A model generated the notes under the pieces. It made no database searches, was not told the origin of the DNA, and saw only the letters and a list, made by a program, of their open reading frames with translations. The translations under genes and the position numbers were made by a program. From Cryobacterium sp. M96 (GTDB lineage Bacteria; Actinomycetota; Actinomycetes; Actinomycetales; Microbacteriaceae): a DNA stretch of 64,000 nucleotides. The stretch is taken from assembly GCF_002929845.1 (NCBI RefSeq), contig NZ_PJJS01000045.1:46016-110015 (forward strand), written 5' to 3'. This document shows, piece by piece, positions 48,559-59,390 of the stretch (positions are counted from its first letter, which is position 1; every line of letters begins with the position of its first letter).

Positions 48559-49185
48559 TTGGCTGAATACACACTTCCGGCTCTGGCCTACGACTACTCG
48601 GCTCTTGCGCCGAGTATCAGCGGCACCATCATGGAACTCCATCACGGAAAGCACCACCAGGCCTACGTCACCGGGGCCAACACAGCCCTGGCCCAGCTGG
48701 CCGAGGCTCGCGACAGCGGCAACCTCACCTTTGTGAACAAGCTCGAGAAGGACCTCGCGTTCAACCTGGGCGGCCACGTCAACCACTCGATCTTCTGGAC
48801 TAACCTGTCGCCCGATGGCGGAGACAAGCCCACTGGTGACCTGGCTAGCGCAATCGAGGACAACTTCGGTTCCTTCGACAAGTTCCAGGCCCACTTCGCG
48901 GCCGTGGCCCTTGGCGTTCAGGGCTCCGGCTGGGCGGTTCTCGCCTGGGACTCGATCGGCCAGCGCCTGATCATTCAGCAGTTCTTCGACCAGCAGGCCA
49001 ACTTTGCGGCCGGCACGATTCCGGTGCTGATGCTCGACGTCTGGGAGCACGCGTACTACCTCGACTACCGCAACGTTCGTGCGGACTATGTGAAGGCGTT
49101 CTGGAACATCGTCAACTGGGCCAACGTACAGGAACGCTTCACCATCGCACGCGAAAAGACCACCGGACTGCTGCTCCTTTCCTGA
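48559..49185 (+). CDS. sodA: Superoxide dismutase, probably manganese type
   Basis: Converts superoxide to oxygen and hydrogen peroxide. 208 residues; metal ligands are His28 (LHHGKHH), His76 (NHSIFW), Asp160 and His164 ([12 protein letters not shown]). Gln145 in FFDQQANF occupies the place where the iron enzyme of M. tuberculosis has His145, pointing to manganese. No signal peptide. TTG 48559 is chosen for the AGAGGAG site 7 nt upstream and the expected [15 protein letters not shown] start. Confidence 0.96.
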   Translation: MAEYTLPALAYDYSALAPSISGTIMELHHGKHHQAYVTGANTALAQLAEARDSGNLTFVNKLEKDLAFNLGGHVNHSIFWTNLSPDGGDKPTGDLASAIEDNFGSFDKFQAHFAAVALGVQGSGWAVLAWDSIGQRLIIQQFFDQQANFAAGTIPVLMLDVWEHAYYLDYRNVRADYVKAFWNIVNWANVQERFTIAREKTTGLLLLS

Positions 49186-49191
49186 GAGGAG

Positions 49192-49209
49192 GGGCCCCCA
49201 CGGGGGCCC
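49192..49209 (+). terminator. GC hairpin after sodA
   Basis: GGGCCCC (49192-49198) pairs with GGGGCCC (49203-49209) around CACG, 7 nt after the sodA stop. There is no T run, so it may terminate weakly or simply protect the 3' end. Confidence 0.55.
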
Positions 49210-49259
49210 GCAGCCCGTCCGATTCACCCACCACAACGCGCCTCGGCGCACAAGAATAG

Positions 49260-50273
<1,014 letters not shown>

Positions 50274-50284
50274 CGGAGTCCGCA

Positions 50285-51499
50285 GTGACGCTGCGTACTA
50301 TTGATTCACTGGGGCAGCTCGGCGGAAAGCGCGTCATCGTCCGTTGTGACCTGAATGTGCCGTTGCAAGACGGTCAGATCACCGACGATGGGCGTGTCCG
50401 GGCATCCTTGCCCACCATCAAGGCCCTCATCGAGCAGGGCGCGCGAGTTGTGATCGTGTCGCACCTCGGTCGACCGAAGGGCGCACCGGAAGCCAAGTAC
50501 AGCCTAGCTCCCGTTGCCGACCGTCTCGGCGAGCTCCTGGGCGCGGACGTGGCATTCGCCACGGACACGGTCGGGGCGTCGGCTCAGGCTGCCGTTGCCG
50601 CCCTCACCGACGGTGACGTGGTTGTTCTCGAGAACCTCCGCTTCAACGCGGGGGAGACTGCCAAGGACGACGCCGAGCGCGGCGCCTTCACCACGGAGCT
50701 TTCCGCTCTGGGCGATGTGCTCGTCTCGGATGGCTTTGGCGTCGTGCACCGCAAGCAGGCCAGTGTGTACGACCTCGCCGGGATCCTTCCCAGCGCGGCC
50801 GGCCTCCTGATCGCCGCTGAGCTCGAAGTCCTGGACCGCCTCACCGAGAAGCCCGAAGCGCCGTACGCGGTCGTTCTGGGCGGCTCGAAGGTGTCCGACA
50901 AGCTCGGCGTCATCGGGCACCTGCTGCCCCGCGTCAACTCGCTGCTCATCGGCGGCGGCATGGCATACACGTTCCTCGCCGCTCAGGGCCACAAGGTGGG
51001 CGCAAGCCTGCTGGAGGCCGACCAGATCGAAACCGTTCGCGGTTACCTTCAGGAAGCGGAGCGCCTGGGCGTGCGGATCGTGCTGCCGACGGATATCGTC
51101 GTTGCCTCCAAGTTTGGGGCAGACGCCGAAGTGGCGGTCACCCCGGCCGACGCGATCGAGAGCACCACGTTCGGTGCCTCCGGTCTCGGTCTGGACATCG
51201 GACCGGAGACCGGTGCGGCGTTCGCCGACATCATCCGGTCGTCGAAGACGGTCTTCTGGAACGGCCCGATGGGCGTGTTCGAGTTGGCGCCGTTCGCGGA
51301 GGGCACCCGTGCGGTGGCCGGCGCGCTGACCGAGGTCGACGGCCTGAGTGTCGTCGGTGGTGGAGATTCGGCCGCGGCCGTGCGCATCCTCGGTTTCACC
51401 GATGACCAGTTCGGTCACATTTCTACCGGCGGCGGCGCGAGCCTCGAGTTCCTCGAGGGTAAGCGCCTGCCAGGACTGGAGGTCCTCGGATGGCAGTAA
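50285..51499 (+). CDS. pgk: Phosphoglycerate kinase
   Basis: ATP-forming step from 1,3-bisphosphoglycerate. 404 residues: VRCDLNVPLQDG, SHLGRPKG, and the nucleotide-binding end FWNGPMGVFE, VVGGGDSAAAV, with ISTGGGASLEFLEG near the C-terminus. It starts at GTG 50285 and overlaps tpiA by 10 bp. Confidence 0.97.
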   Translation: MTLRTIDSLGQLGGKRVIVRCDLNVPLQDGQITDDGRVRASLPTIKALIEQGARVVIVSHLGRPKGAPEAKYSLAPVADRLGELLGADVAFATDTVGASAQAAVAALTDGDVVVLENLRFNAGETAKDDAERGAFTTELSALGDVLVSDGFGVVHRKQASVYDLAGILPSAAGLLIAAELEVLDRLTEKPEAPYAVVLGGSKVSDKLGVIGHLLPRVNSLLIGGGMAYTFLAAQGHKVGASLLEADQIETVRGYLQEAERLGVRIVLPTDIVVASKFGADAEVAVTPADAIESTTFGASGLGLDIGPETGAAFADIIRSSKTVFWNGPMGVFELAPFAEGTRAVAGALTEVDGLSVVGGGDSAAAVRILGFTDDQFGHISTGGGASLEFLEGKRLPGLEVLGWQ

Positions 51500-52290
51500 A
51501 CGAACACCCACGACGCACTCCGCTGATTGCCGGAAACTGGAAGATGAACCTGGACCACCTCCAGGCCATCGCGTTCGTCCAGAAGCTCGCCTGGAATCTC
51601 AAGGATGCGAAGCACGATGTCGCAGCGGTCGAGGTCGCGGTGTTCCCACCGTTTACCGACCTCCGCTCCGTGCAGACGCTCGTCTCCGCTGACAAGCTCC
51701 CGATCGTCTTCGGCGGCCAGGACCTGTCGGCCCAGGATTCGGGCGCGTACACCGGTGAAATCTCCGGCGCGTTCCTCGCGCAGCTCGAGTGTAAGTATGT
51801 GTTGATCGGTCACTCCGAGCGCCGCACACTGCACGCCGAGACTGACGAGATCGTCTCGGCGAAGGTCACGGCAGCGCTCAAGCACAACCTGGTTCCGATC
51901 ATCTGCGTCGGCGAGTCTGCCGCGGACCTGGAACTGCACGGCCCGAGCGCCGTACCGGTCGCCCAGCTGCGCGCGGCCTTGGCCGGCGTGACCAACGCGG
52001 CCGACTTCGTCGTCGCCTACGAGCCCGTCTGGGCGATCGGTTCCGGCAAGGCGGCAACGCCGGAGCAGGCCGAGCAGGTGGCGGCGCAACTGCGTCTCGT
52101 GCTCACGGAGACGCTGGGCCAGGATGTGGCCGACAAGACCCGTATCCTGTACGGCGGTTCCGTGAAGGGTTCGAATATCGCGGGCTTCATGCGCGAGCCG
52201 AACGTGGACGGCGCCCTGGTGGGCGGCGCCAGCCTGGATATCGACGAATTCTCGAGCATCGTCCGGTTCCAGCAGCACGTCGGTCTGTAA
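51490..52290 (+). CDS. tpiA: Triosephosphate isomerase
   Basis: Interconverts DHAP and glyceraldehyde 3-phosphate. 266 residues: AGNWKMNLDH (substrate lysine), IGHSERR (catalytic histidine), VVAYEPVWAIGSGKAATPEQ (catalytic glutamate and loop 6) and YGGSVKGSNI (phosphate loop). ATG 51490 lies within the end of pgk, consistent with translational coupling. Confidence 0.97.
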   Translation: MAVNEHPRRTPLIAGNWKMNLDHLQAIAFVQKLAWNLKDAKHDVAAVEVAVFPPFTDLRSVQTLVSADKLPIVFGGQDLSAQDSGAYTGEISGAFLAQLECKYVLIGHSERRTLHAETDEIVSAKVTAALKHNLVPIICVGESAADLELHGPSAVPVAQLRAALAGVTNAADFVVAYEPVWAIGSGKAATPEQAEQVAAQLRLVLTETLGQDVADKTRILYGGSVKGSNIAGFMREPNVDGALVGGASLDIDEFSSIVRFQQHVGL

Positions 52291-52341
52291 CAAGACAACT
52301 GCACCACATCTGCTGTCTCAACTCGGCAGCAGGCCTCGAAG

Positions 52342-52377
52342 CAGCCCATCGGCCCCCAACAGGGGGTCGGTGGGCTG
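52342..52377 (+). terminator. Hairpin after tpiA
   Basis: CAGCCCA (52342-52348) pairs with TGGGCTG (52371-52377), and CCCCC (52353-52357) with GGGGG (52362-52366) inside it. It lacks a T run but is long and GC-rich, and a TATGAT -10 for secG (52393-52398) follows, so it probably marks the end of the gap operon. Confidence 0.6.
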
Positions 52378-52392
52378 GTTCGTGAGTCAGGC

Positions 52393-52398
52393 TATGAT
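52393..52398 (+). promoter_or_regulatory. -10 box of secG
   Basis: TATGAT lies 60 nt before the secG start. Between them, GATGGG (52412-52417) and CCCATC (52427-52432) flank a T6 run and could form a small 5' hairpin. Confidence 0.45.
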
Positions 52399-52452
52399 TA
52401 TCACTGATCTTGATGGGTTTTTTGGGCCCATCGCACTGTGAAAGGTTTTTGC

Positions 52453-52704
52453 GTGGAGATTCTCCAGGTTGTGCTGCAGGTGTTGCTCGGAATTACGAGT
52501 CTCCTGTTGACCATGCTCATTTTGCTTCACAAGGGGCGTGGTGGCGGTCTGTCCGACATGTTTGGCGGAGGTGTCACTTCCAACCTCGGTGCGTCCGGTG
52601 TGGCGGAACGCAACCTCAACCGCATCACCGTCATCCTGGGGTTGCTCTGGATTACCTGCATCGTAATCCTGGGACTCCTCACCAAGTTCGACACGGGGCT
52701 TTAG
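52453..52704 (+). CDS. secG: Protein translocase subunit SecG
   Basis: 83-residue inner-membrane component of SecYEG. Two membrane helices (about 2-25 and 58-78) flank the conserved glycine-rich loop HKGRGGGLSDMFGGG. GTG 52453 is preferred because GAAAGG lies 7 nt upstream; an earlier GTG at 52438 adds five residues. Its position after tpiA is common in actinobacteria and firmicutes. Confidence 0.94.
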   Translation: MEILQVVLQVLLGITSLLLTMLILLHKGRGGGLSDMFGGGVTSNLGASGVAERNLNRITVILGLLWITCIVILGLLTKFDTGL

Positions 52705-52783
52705 CCTCCCGTTTCACAGTTTCGACGAGCTCTAGCTCAACCGGTCAATCGGCTACAACGCCCTTTTCAAGCGGAGGAACATA

Positions 52784-53152
52784 ATGGCATCTGGTGGCAG
52801 CGCAATCAGAGGATCCCGGGTCGGTGCCGGCCCCATGGGCGAGCAGGACCGCGGTTTTCACGCGGACCGCATCAAGGTGTCCTACTGGGACGCCCTCGGC
52901 AACGAGACCGTGCGTTACTTCGCGGCAAACCTCCCCGATGAGGAGATTCCGGTGACCATCGACTGCCCGTCGTCGGGGCTCCCGGCCGGGCGGGACAAAG
53001 AGAACCCGCCGTCGGTGGTCAAGCTTGAACCGTACAAGACGCACCTTGCCTACGTGAAGGAACGCCGCACCGAGGAAGAGGCAGAATCGCTCCTCGAAGA
53101 AGCGTTGGAGCAGTTGCGCGTGCGCCGGGGCAAGCTGTCCGCGACGAACTGA
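52784..53152 (+). CDS. rbpA: RNA polymerase-binding protein RbpA
   Basis: Actinobacteria-specific activator that binds the principal sigma factor and stabilises the open complex. 122 residues: basic N-terminal tail AIRGSRVGAGPM, core domain with VSYWDALGNETVRYFAA, basic linker GRDKENP, and the sigma-interaction domain KTHLAYVKERRTEEEAESLL. The core has only one cysteine (IDCPSSG), so the zinc site described in some homologues is incomplete. Confidence 0.95.
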   Translation: MASGGSAIRGSRVGAGPMGEQDRGFHADRIKVSYWDALGNETVRYFAANLPDEEIPVTIDCPSSGLPAGRDKENPPSVVKLEPYKTHLAYVKERRTEEEAESLLEEALEQLRVRRGKLSATN

Positions 53153-53181
53153 CGTTTGGACGCGCACGCCTGTCGTTCACT

Positions 53182-53215
53182 GAGAAAGGCCCCGACTCCG
53201 GTCGGGGCCTTTCTC
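53182..53215. terminator. Bidirectional terminator between rbpA and pgl
   Basis: GAGAAAGGCCCCGAC (53182-53196) pairs perfectly with 53201-53215 around TCCG. Each strand ends in CTTTCTC. It lies between the convergent rbpA and pgl genes and can serve both. Confidence 0.88.
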
Positions 53216-53247
53216 GGTGTGCGGGTCTGCCCGAGCGGGTGACTGTT

Positions 53248-54018
53248 CTAGAACGTCGACGCGGTGAGGTTCTCGGGGACCTCCGCAGCGGCCTCCCGGT
53301 CGACGAAGAAGTTCGTGTACCGGCGGCCCTTGATGCCCGCCACGGGCACTTCGTCGCGGCTGGCGCCGGCTAGGGCGAGACCGAGCGCCGATGCCTTGTC
53401 CGGCCCGGCCAGCACCATCCACACGCACCGTGAGGAGTTCAGGGCCGGTCGGCTGAGGCTGAGCCGCTCCGCCGGGGGCTTGGGAGAGTTGCGCACGGCG
53501 AGCACGCTCTTGCTATGTTCGCGGATGCCGGCCTGGTGCGGGAATAGGGAGGCGACGTGGCCGTCCGGCCCGACGCCGAGGAAGGTGATGTCGAAGCGCG
53601 GCAGGTCGGTTCCCTCGATCGAGGCGGACTCGAGCAACGCGGCGTAGCTCTCGACTGCGGTGTCGAGGTCGACTCCTTCGTCCGAGGCGGCGAAGGGGTG
53701 GATGTTCGCCTCCGGGATCTGGATGTGGTCGAGTAGGGCGGTGCGAGCCTGGCGCTCGTTGCGGTCGGGGTGCTCCTTGGGCACCCAGCGCTCGTCACCC
53801 CACCAGAACGTGACCAGGGCCCAGTCGATGGTGTCGCGGGCCGCGGAGGCGTTGACAGCTTCCAAGACCTCGATCGCGACGCTGCCGCCGGCCAGGACCA
53901 CGTTGACTTCTCCCTGTTCGTGCAGGAGGTCCACGGTCGTTGTGATGAATCGGGCCGCCACCGAGGCGGCCAGGGCCGCGCGATCGGTGTGCACAAGTAC
54001 GCGTCGTTCGTTGGTCAC
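53248..54018 (-). CDS. pgl: 6-phosphogluconolactonase
   Basis: Hydrolyses 6-phosphogluconolactone in the oxidative pentose phosphate pathway. 256 residues of the SugR-like fold: VNVVLAGGSVAIEVL, FWWGDERWVPKEHPDRNE (active-site region) and FLGVGPDGHVASLFP. GTG 54018 overlaps the opcA stop by 4 bp. It is the last gene of the tkt-tal-pgi-zwf-opcA-pgl run. Confidence 0.95.
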   Translation of the reverse strand: MTNERRVLVHTDRAALAASVAARFITTTVDLLHEQGEVNVVLAGGSVAIEVLEAVNASAARDTIDWALVTFWWGDERWVPKEHPDRNERQARTALLDHIQIPEANIHPFAASDEGVDLDTAVESYAALLESASIEGTDLPRFDITFLGVGPDGHVASLFPHQAGIREHSKSVLAVRNSPKPPAERLSLSRPALNSSRCVWMVLAGPDKASALGLALAGASRDEVPVAGIKGRRYTNFFVDREAAAEVPENLTASTF

Positions 54019-54983
54019 GGTCGTCCTTCGTTGTGTTCTGCGACCACATCGTCAAGGTGCGGTAGGCCGCGCGTGATGACCTCACCATACAGCTCATCGG
54101 GGTCGAGGCGGCGCAGCTCGTCGCTGAGGCAGTCCCGCAGGCTCCGCCGCTTGAGGGTGAGGTCCTGAACGGGCTGGCCGGGCTGGGTGAGTCTGGCGAT
54201 GTCGGGCACTTCTCGTTCGAGCGAGATGAGCCCGGCGGAGCGCGTCAGGTGCACACTCCGGATGCCGTGGGACAGCGGCCCCGTAGTGAACTCGTAGTCC
54301 ACCGAGACCTGCAGCTGCAGAGCGAGCCAGGCGGCGAGAAGTGTCGTGGACGGCGAGTCCGCGGCACCGGTCACCTGCACGGCGGTCACAGGCAGGTAGG
54401 GCGGCTGGTCGAGGACCGCCGCCAGCTGGGCGCGCCAGAGGGTGAGGCGGGTCCAGGCGAAGTCCGTGTCGCCGGGACGGTATGAACCGCAGAGGTGATG
54501 AAGCGCGGCCTGCGGGTCGGGCTGCGCGGAAGCATCCGTGATGCGCCGGTGGGCGATGCGCCCGAGGGGCGAATCCGCTGGCACAGTGGGCGCCACACCG
54601 GGCCACCAGGCCACGACGGGGGCGTCGGGCAGGAGCAGACCGGTGACCAGGCTTTCCGGGTCGCTGGCGGCCTCACCGTAGGCGCGCAGCACGATGACCT
54701 CGCTGGCGCCCGCGTCCCCGCCGACACGGATTTCCGCGTCGACGCGGGGGGCGAGTGGGGAGGCCGTGTCATCCTGGTCCATCGTCGACAGCACGATCAC
54801 GCGCATAGGGTGTTCCCTGGACGCGTCGTTCGCGGCCTCGATGGCCTCCTCCTCGCGGCCCATGGTGGACGCGATGATGAGCGTAAGCACGCGGCCGAGG
54901 GCCACCGCGCCGCCTTCTTCGCGGATGCGCACCAGGGCCTTGGAGATCTTGGAGGTGGTCGTGTTGGGCAGATCGACGATCAT
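54015..54983 (-). CDS. opcA: Glucose-6-phosphate dehydrogenase assembly protein OpcA
   Basis: 322-residue actinobacterial/cyanobacterial partner required for full activity or assembly of G6PDH. It starts MIVDLPNTTTSKISKALVRI. The start at 54983 overlaps the zwf stop by 4 bp (ATGA) and gives the family N-terminus; a longer frame from 55115 would overlap zwf heavily and is rejected. No catalytic motif is expected. Confidence 0.94.
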   Translation of the reverse strand: MIVDLPNTTTSKISKALVRIREEGGAVALGRVLTLIIASTMGREEEAIEAANDASREHPMRVIVLSTMDQDDTASPLAPRVDAEIRVGGDAGASEVIVLRAYGEAASDPESLVTGLLLPDAPVVAWWPGVAPTVPADSPLGRIAHRRITDASAQPDPQAALHHLCGSYRPGDTDFAWTRLTLWRAQLAAVLDQPPYLPVTAVQVTGAADSPSTTLLAAWLALQLQVSVDYEFTTGPLSHGIRSVHLTRSAGLISLEREVPDIARLTQPGQPVQDLTLKRRSLRDCLSDELRRLDPDELYGEVITRGLPHLDDVVAEHNEGRP

Positions 54984-56521
54984 GGGCGTCTCCAATGTCG
55001 GCCGTCGCGGGACAGCAGTTCGTCGGCCGAGACCGGACCCCAGGTTCCCGGCCGGTATTGCTCGGGCTGGCCCTGCTTCGCCCAGAACTCCTCGATCGGG
55101 TCGAGGATCTTCCACGACAGCTCGACCTCCTCGTGCCGGGGAAAGAGCGGCGGGTCGCCCAGGAGCACGTCGAGGATGAGCCGCTCATAGGCCTCGGGGC
55201 TGGCCTCGGTGAAGGCGTGGCCGTAGCCGAAGTCCATCGTCACGTCGCGCACCTGCATGCCGGCACCGGGCACCTTGGAACCGAAACGGATGGTGACGCC
55301 TTCGTCGGGCTGCACCCGGATGACCAGGGCGTTCTCGCCCAACGGTGCGGAGTTTCCCTTGCCGAAGAGGTGCTGGGGGGCTCGTTTGAACACCACGGCG
55401 ATCTCGGTGACCCGGCGGCCCAGACGCTTGCCCGCACGCAGGTAGAAGGGCACCCCTGACCACCGGCGGTTCTCAATGGTCAGCCGCAGCGCGGCATACG
55501 TTTCGGTGGGGGATTCGGGGTCCATCCCGTCCTCGTCCAGAAACCCCACGACCTTCTCGCCGCCCTGCCAACCGCCGGCATACTGGCCGCGGGCCGTGCC
55601 ACGGGCGAGGTCGTCGGGAAGCCGGACGGAGGCGAGAACCTTCTCTTTCTCCGTGCGCAGGTCGGCAGCGTCGAAGGAGATTGGTTCCTCCATGGCGGTT
55701 AGCGCTAGAAGCTGCAGCAGGTGGTTCTGGATGACGTCCCGGGCTGCGCCGATGCCGTCGTAGTAGCCGGCCCGACCGCCCACGCCGATGTCCTCGGCCA
55801 TGGTGATCTGCACGTGGTCGACGTAGTTGGCGTTCCAGATCGGTTCGTACAACTGGTTCGCGAAGCGGAGGGCCAGAATGTTTTGCACCGTCTCCTTGCC
55901 CAGGTAATGGTCGATGCGGAAGACCGAGTCGGGCGGGAAGACCGACTCGACCACGGCGTTGAGTTCGCGCGCGGTCTGCAGGTCACTGCCGAACGGCTTC
56001 TCGATCACGACCCGCCGCCACTGCCCGTCCGTCTGATCGGCCAGGCCCGAGCGGCGCAGCTGCTCCGTGACCTGCGGGAATGCCTTCGGCGGGATCGACA
56101 GGTAGAACGCATGGTTGCCCATCGTCCCGCGCTCCCGATCGAGTTGCGCGATGGTGTCCTTGAGCAGTTGGAACGACGCGGCGTCGTCGAACGACCCCGG
56201 CACGAAACGGATGCCCTCGGCCAGCTGAGTCCAGACGTCCTCGTTGAACTCGGTGCGCGCGTACTCCTTGACCGAGTCGTGCACGACTTTCATGAAGTCC
56301 TCGTTGGTCCAGTCGCGGCGTGCGAATCCGACGAGCGCGAAACCCGGCGGAAGCAGGCCGCGGTTGGCGAGGTCATAGACGGCCGGCATGAGTTTCTTCC
56401 GCGACAGGTCACCGGTGACGCCGAAGATCACCAAGCTGCTGGGCCCGGCGATGCGATTCAGACGGTAGTCGTTTGGTGAACGCAGTGGATTGAACTCCGG
56501 GGTGATTTCCACCGGGGACAT
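54980..56521 (-). CDS. zwf: Glucose-6-phosphate 1-dehydrogenase
   Basis: Entry step of the pentose phosphate pathway, producing NADPH. 513 residues: N-terminal Rossmann motif VIFGVTGDLSRKKLMPAVYD, substrate motif RIDHYLGKETVQN with catalytic residues, and VIEKPFGSDL. It begins with ATG 56521 and overlaps opcA at its end. A 69-bp gap separates it from pgi. Confidence 0.97.
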   Translation of the reverse strand: MSPVEITPEFNPLRSPNDYRLNRIAGPSSLVIFGVTGDLSRKKLMPAVYDLANRGLLPPGFALVGFARRDWTNEDFMKVVHDSVKEYARTEFNEDVWTQLAEGIRFVPGSFDDAASFQLLKDTIAQLDRERGTMGNHAFYLSIPPKAFPQVTEQLRRSGLADQTDGQWRRVVIEKPFGSDLQTARELNAVVESVFPPDSVFRIDHYLGKETVQNILALRFANQLYEPIWNANYVDHVQITMAEDIGVGGRAGYYDGIGAARDVIQNHLLQLLALTAMEEPISFDAADLRTEKEKVLASVRLPDDLARGTARGQYAGGWQGGEKVVGFLDEDGMDPESPTETYAALRLTIENRRWSGVPFYLRAGKRLGRRVTEIAVVFKRAPQHLFGKGNSAPLGENALVIRVQPDEGVTIRFGSKVPGAGMQVRDVTMDFGYGHAFTEASPEAYERLILDVLLGDPPLFPRHEEVELSWKILDPIEEFWAKQGQPEQYRPGTWGPVSADELLSRDGRHWRRP

Positions 56522-56590
56522 GCAGCTCCTTCGAGGTGTGGCGTTCGAGCATGTTGTTCGGCGCCGGCCCGCGGGCCGGCGCCGAACGGG

Positions 56591-58198
56591 TTAGCGCAGT
56601 GCGTCGAACAGGGTGGCGATGTTCATGGCCGGGTCGGTCAGCGTCAGCGTCAGTACGGGGCGACCGTGGTCCGCCAGCACGCTGGCGTCACCGCTGGCTT
56701 GGGCCAGGATTAGTTCCCCGAACGTGAAGGGGCGCTCCGGGATGTCGAGGTCGACGTCCGGGGTGGTGAGGATCTGCAGGAACACTCCGGTGGCCGGTCC
56801 GCCCTTGTGCAGCTGGCCGGTGGAGTGCAGGAACCGCGGTCCCCAGCCGAACGTGACCGGGCGCTTGGCCAGTGCGGCCAGCAGATCACGGATTTCGGCG
56901 AGCTGGGGCAGTTCCAGCCGGTTGACGTAGGCCTGCACGGAGATGTAGCCGTCCGTGCCCAGCTCCTCGATCAGGGCATCGATAGCGGAGGGCAGGTCGC
57001 TGGCGGCGCCGATCACGTGCGCGGTGCCGCGGATCTCGATTCCGTCCGTGATGAACGCGGCGGGGACCGGTTCGGGACGGGCGTCGAGGAGACCGCGGGT
57101 CGCGTTTTTGGCGGCCTCGACATCCGGCTGGTCGAACGGGTTGATGCCCAGCAAGCGGCCGGCGACGGCGGTGGCATACTCCCAGACGAGGAACTGCGCG
57201 CCGAGGGTGCCGCTGATCCGGATCTCGTCGTGTCCGCCGTTATCGGAGAACACGTCGCGGCCGGCGTCGGAGACCAGGCGAACAACCTGCAGGTCAGGCA
57301 GGTCCAGGGTCAGCTCGGGGGCATCCAGGTCGAGCACGACGGGAAGGATGCCGATGCCCTGTTTGCCGGTGGATTCGGCGATCAGCTGTTCGGCCCAGTC
57401 GGCGAAACCGACGATGTGGGTGCCATCCTCGACGATTGCGAGCTTGTCGCGGCGCGGGGTGGTCGCGGCGATGGCCGCACCCAGGATGAGCCCCGGGTTC
57501 TCGGCGGTGTCCACGGCAAGGGAAAGCGAAACGGCCTCGGCCTCGTCGAGCAGCTCGGCGATGTCCACGCCGGCAAGGCCGGACGGAACGAGTCCGAACG
57601 CAGTCAACACCGAGAAACGTCCACCGACCGTGGGGTCCGCGTTGAAGACGCGGTAGCCCACGGAACGGGCATCCGCGTCGAGGGGGGAGCCAGGGTCGGT
57701 CACGATGATGATGCGCTCGACCGGGTCAATGCCGGCCTCGCGGAAGGCGCGCTCGAAGACACGGCGCTGACTGTCGGTCTCGACCGTGGAGCCGGACTTC
57801 GACGACACCACGAGCGCGGTGGCGGCCAGGTTCTCGCCGAGGGCCGCGAGGACCTGACCGGGGTCGGTGGAGTCGAGCACGGTGAGGTTCACGCCGGCGG
57901 TGCGGGTGATGACCTCGGGGGCCAACGACGAGCCACCCATGCCGGTGAGGGCGATACGGGTGACTCCGCCGGCCCGCAGGGAGTCGCGCAGGGCAAGGAT
58001 CTCCGCGACCAGCGGACGGGAATCCGTAACGGACTCGGTCCAGCCGAGTCGCTTCGCGGCTTCGGCTTCGGCTTCGGGGCCCCAGAGGGCCGGGTCAAGG
58101 GCGGTGATCCCGGATGCGACGAGGTCGGCCACCAGGGTCGGGACGGTGGTGCGAACGGCCTCGGCCGCCGCGCCGCTCACGGAGATGTGGAAGCTCAC
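56591..58198 (-). CDS. pgi: Glucose-6-phosphate isomerase
   Basis: Interconverts glucose 6-phosphate and fructose 6-phosphate. 535 residues with two SIS folds: [14 protein letters not shown] and [14 protein letters not shown] (phosphate-binding serines) in the first, and a second near residues 330-480. The sequence is the diverged actinobacterial form rather than the E. coli type, so assignment rests on the SIS motifs and context. GTG 58198 overlaps the tal stop by 4 bp. Its place inside the tal-zwf interval directly joins glycolysis and pentose phosphate flux. Confidence 0.9.
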   Translation of the reverse strand: MSFHISVSGAAAEAVRTTVPTLVADLVASGITALDPALWGPEAEAEAAKRLGWTESVTDSRPLVAEILALRDSLRAGGVTRIALTGMGGSSLAPEVITRTAGVNLTVLDSTDPGQVLAALGENLAATALVVSSKSGSTVETDSQRRVFERAFREAGIDPVERIIIVTDPGSPLDADARSVGYRVFNADPTVGGRFSVLTAFGLVPSGLAGVDIAELLDEAEAVSLSLAVDTAENPGLILGAAIAATTPRRDKLAIVEDGTHIVGFADWAEQLIAESTGKQGIGILPVVLDLDAPELTLDLPDLQVVRLVSDAGRDVFSDNGGHDEIRISGTLGAQFLVWEYATAVAGRLLGINPFDQPDVEAAKNATRGLLDARPEPVPAAFITDGIEIRGTAHVIGAASDLPSAIDALIEELGTDGYISVQAYVNRLELPQLAEIRDLLAALAKRPVTFGWGPRFLHSTGQLHKGGPATGVFLQILTTPDVDLDIPERPFTFGELILAQASGDASVLADHGRPVLTLTLTDPAMNIATLFDALR

Positions 58199-59331
58199 AG
58201 TGCGGCCCCGTTCTTGGTCGTCGTGGCGGTCTCGAGGGCAGCGGTCACGGTCTCGAGGAGTTCATTCCACGAGACGATGAACTTGGCCACGCCTTCGGCC
58301 TCGAGTACCTGGGTGACGTCGTTGTACGAGACACCCTCGTTCGCGAGTGCGTCGAGAACCAGGTTGGCTTCGTCGTACGCGCCGGTGATGGAGTTCGCGG
58401 GGATGACGCCGTGGTCGAGTGTGGCCTCGAGGGTCTTCTCCGGCATGGTGTTGACGACCTCGGGCGCGACCAGGTTGGTCACATACAGGGTGTCGGGGAG
58501 GCTGGGGTCCTTGACGCCGGTGGAGGCCCAGAGGGGGCGTTGCTTGTTGGCTCCGGCGCTGATCAGGCCGAGGGCGCGTTCGGTGGAGAAGGCTTCCTCG
58601 TAGACCTGATAGGCGAGCTGGGCGTTCGCGACGCCGGCCTTGCTCTTGAGCGCAAGCGCGGCTGTCGTCCCGATGACCTCAAGGCGGGTGTTGATCTCGG
58701 TGTCGACCCGCGAGACGAAGAACGACGCAACGGAGTGGATCACGCTGAGGTCGAGGCCGGCCGCCTTGGCCTTCTCCAGGCCGGACAGGTACGCGTTGAT
58801 GACCTGGCGGTGACGTTCGAGGCTGAAGATCAGGGTGACGTTGACGCTGATGCCGAGGGCGATCGTCGCGGTGATCGCCTCGAGACCTTCCACCGTTGCG
58901 GGGATCTTAATCATGGCGTTGGGTCGATTGACCTTCGCCCACAGTTCCTGGGCCTGCGTGACCGTGCCGGCCGCGTCGTGGGCCAGCCCGGGCTCGACCT
59001 CGATCGACACGCGCCCGTCGACGCCGCGGGTGCGATCGTAAACCGGGCGGAAGATATCGCTGGCCGCGGTCACATCGTCGGTGGTGATCTCGAACACGGC
59101 GTCGTGCACACTGGTGCCGGCGGCGGCAAGAGCGGCCACCTGCTCCGCGTACGCCTCGCCCTTGCTGAGGGCGCCGGCGAAGATCGTCGGGTTGGTGGTC
59201 ACGCCGACGATGTTCTTCGTGTCGATCAGGTTCGCCAGGCCGCCGGAAGCGATGCGTTCCCGGGACAGGTCGTCCAGCCAAATGCTGACGCCGGCCAATG
59301 ACAGCTCGGCTAGGGGAGTGTTCTCAGTCAT
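58195..59331 (-). CDS. tal: Transaldolase
   Basis: Transfers dihydroxyacetone units between pentose phosphate sugars. 378 residues, the long actinobacterial class: GVTTNPTIF near the N-terminus and the Schiff-base lysine in [15 protein letters not shown] near residue 143. ATG 59331; a 59-bp gap follows tkt. Confidence 0.95.
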   Translation of the reverse strand: MTENTPLAELSLAGVSIWLDDLSRERIASGGLANLIDTKNIVGVTTNPTIFAGALSKGEAYAEQVAALAAAGTSVHDAVFEITTDDVTAASDIFRPVYDRTRGVDGRVSIEVEPGLAHDAAGTVTQAQELWAKVNRPNAMIKIPATVEGLEAITATIALGISVNVTLIFSLERHRQVINAYLSGLEKAKAAGLDLSVIHSVASFFVSRVDTEINTRLEVIGTTAALALKSKAGVANAQLAYQVYEEAFSTERALGLISAGANKQRPLWASTGVKDPSLPDTLYVTNLVAPEVVNTMPEKTLEATLDHGVIPANSITGAYDEANLVLDALANEGVSYNDVTQVLEAEGVAKFIVSWNELLETVTAALETATTTKNGAAL

Positions 59332-59390
59332 ATTTCGTATCTCCTTGGAATGCAGGGTATTCAGGTGTGTGGTGTCGCGGCGCAGCGGGT

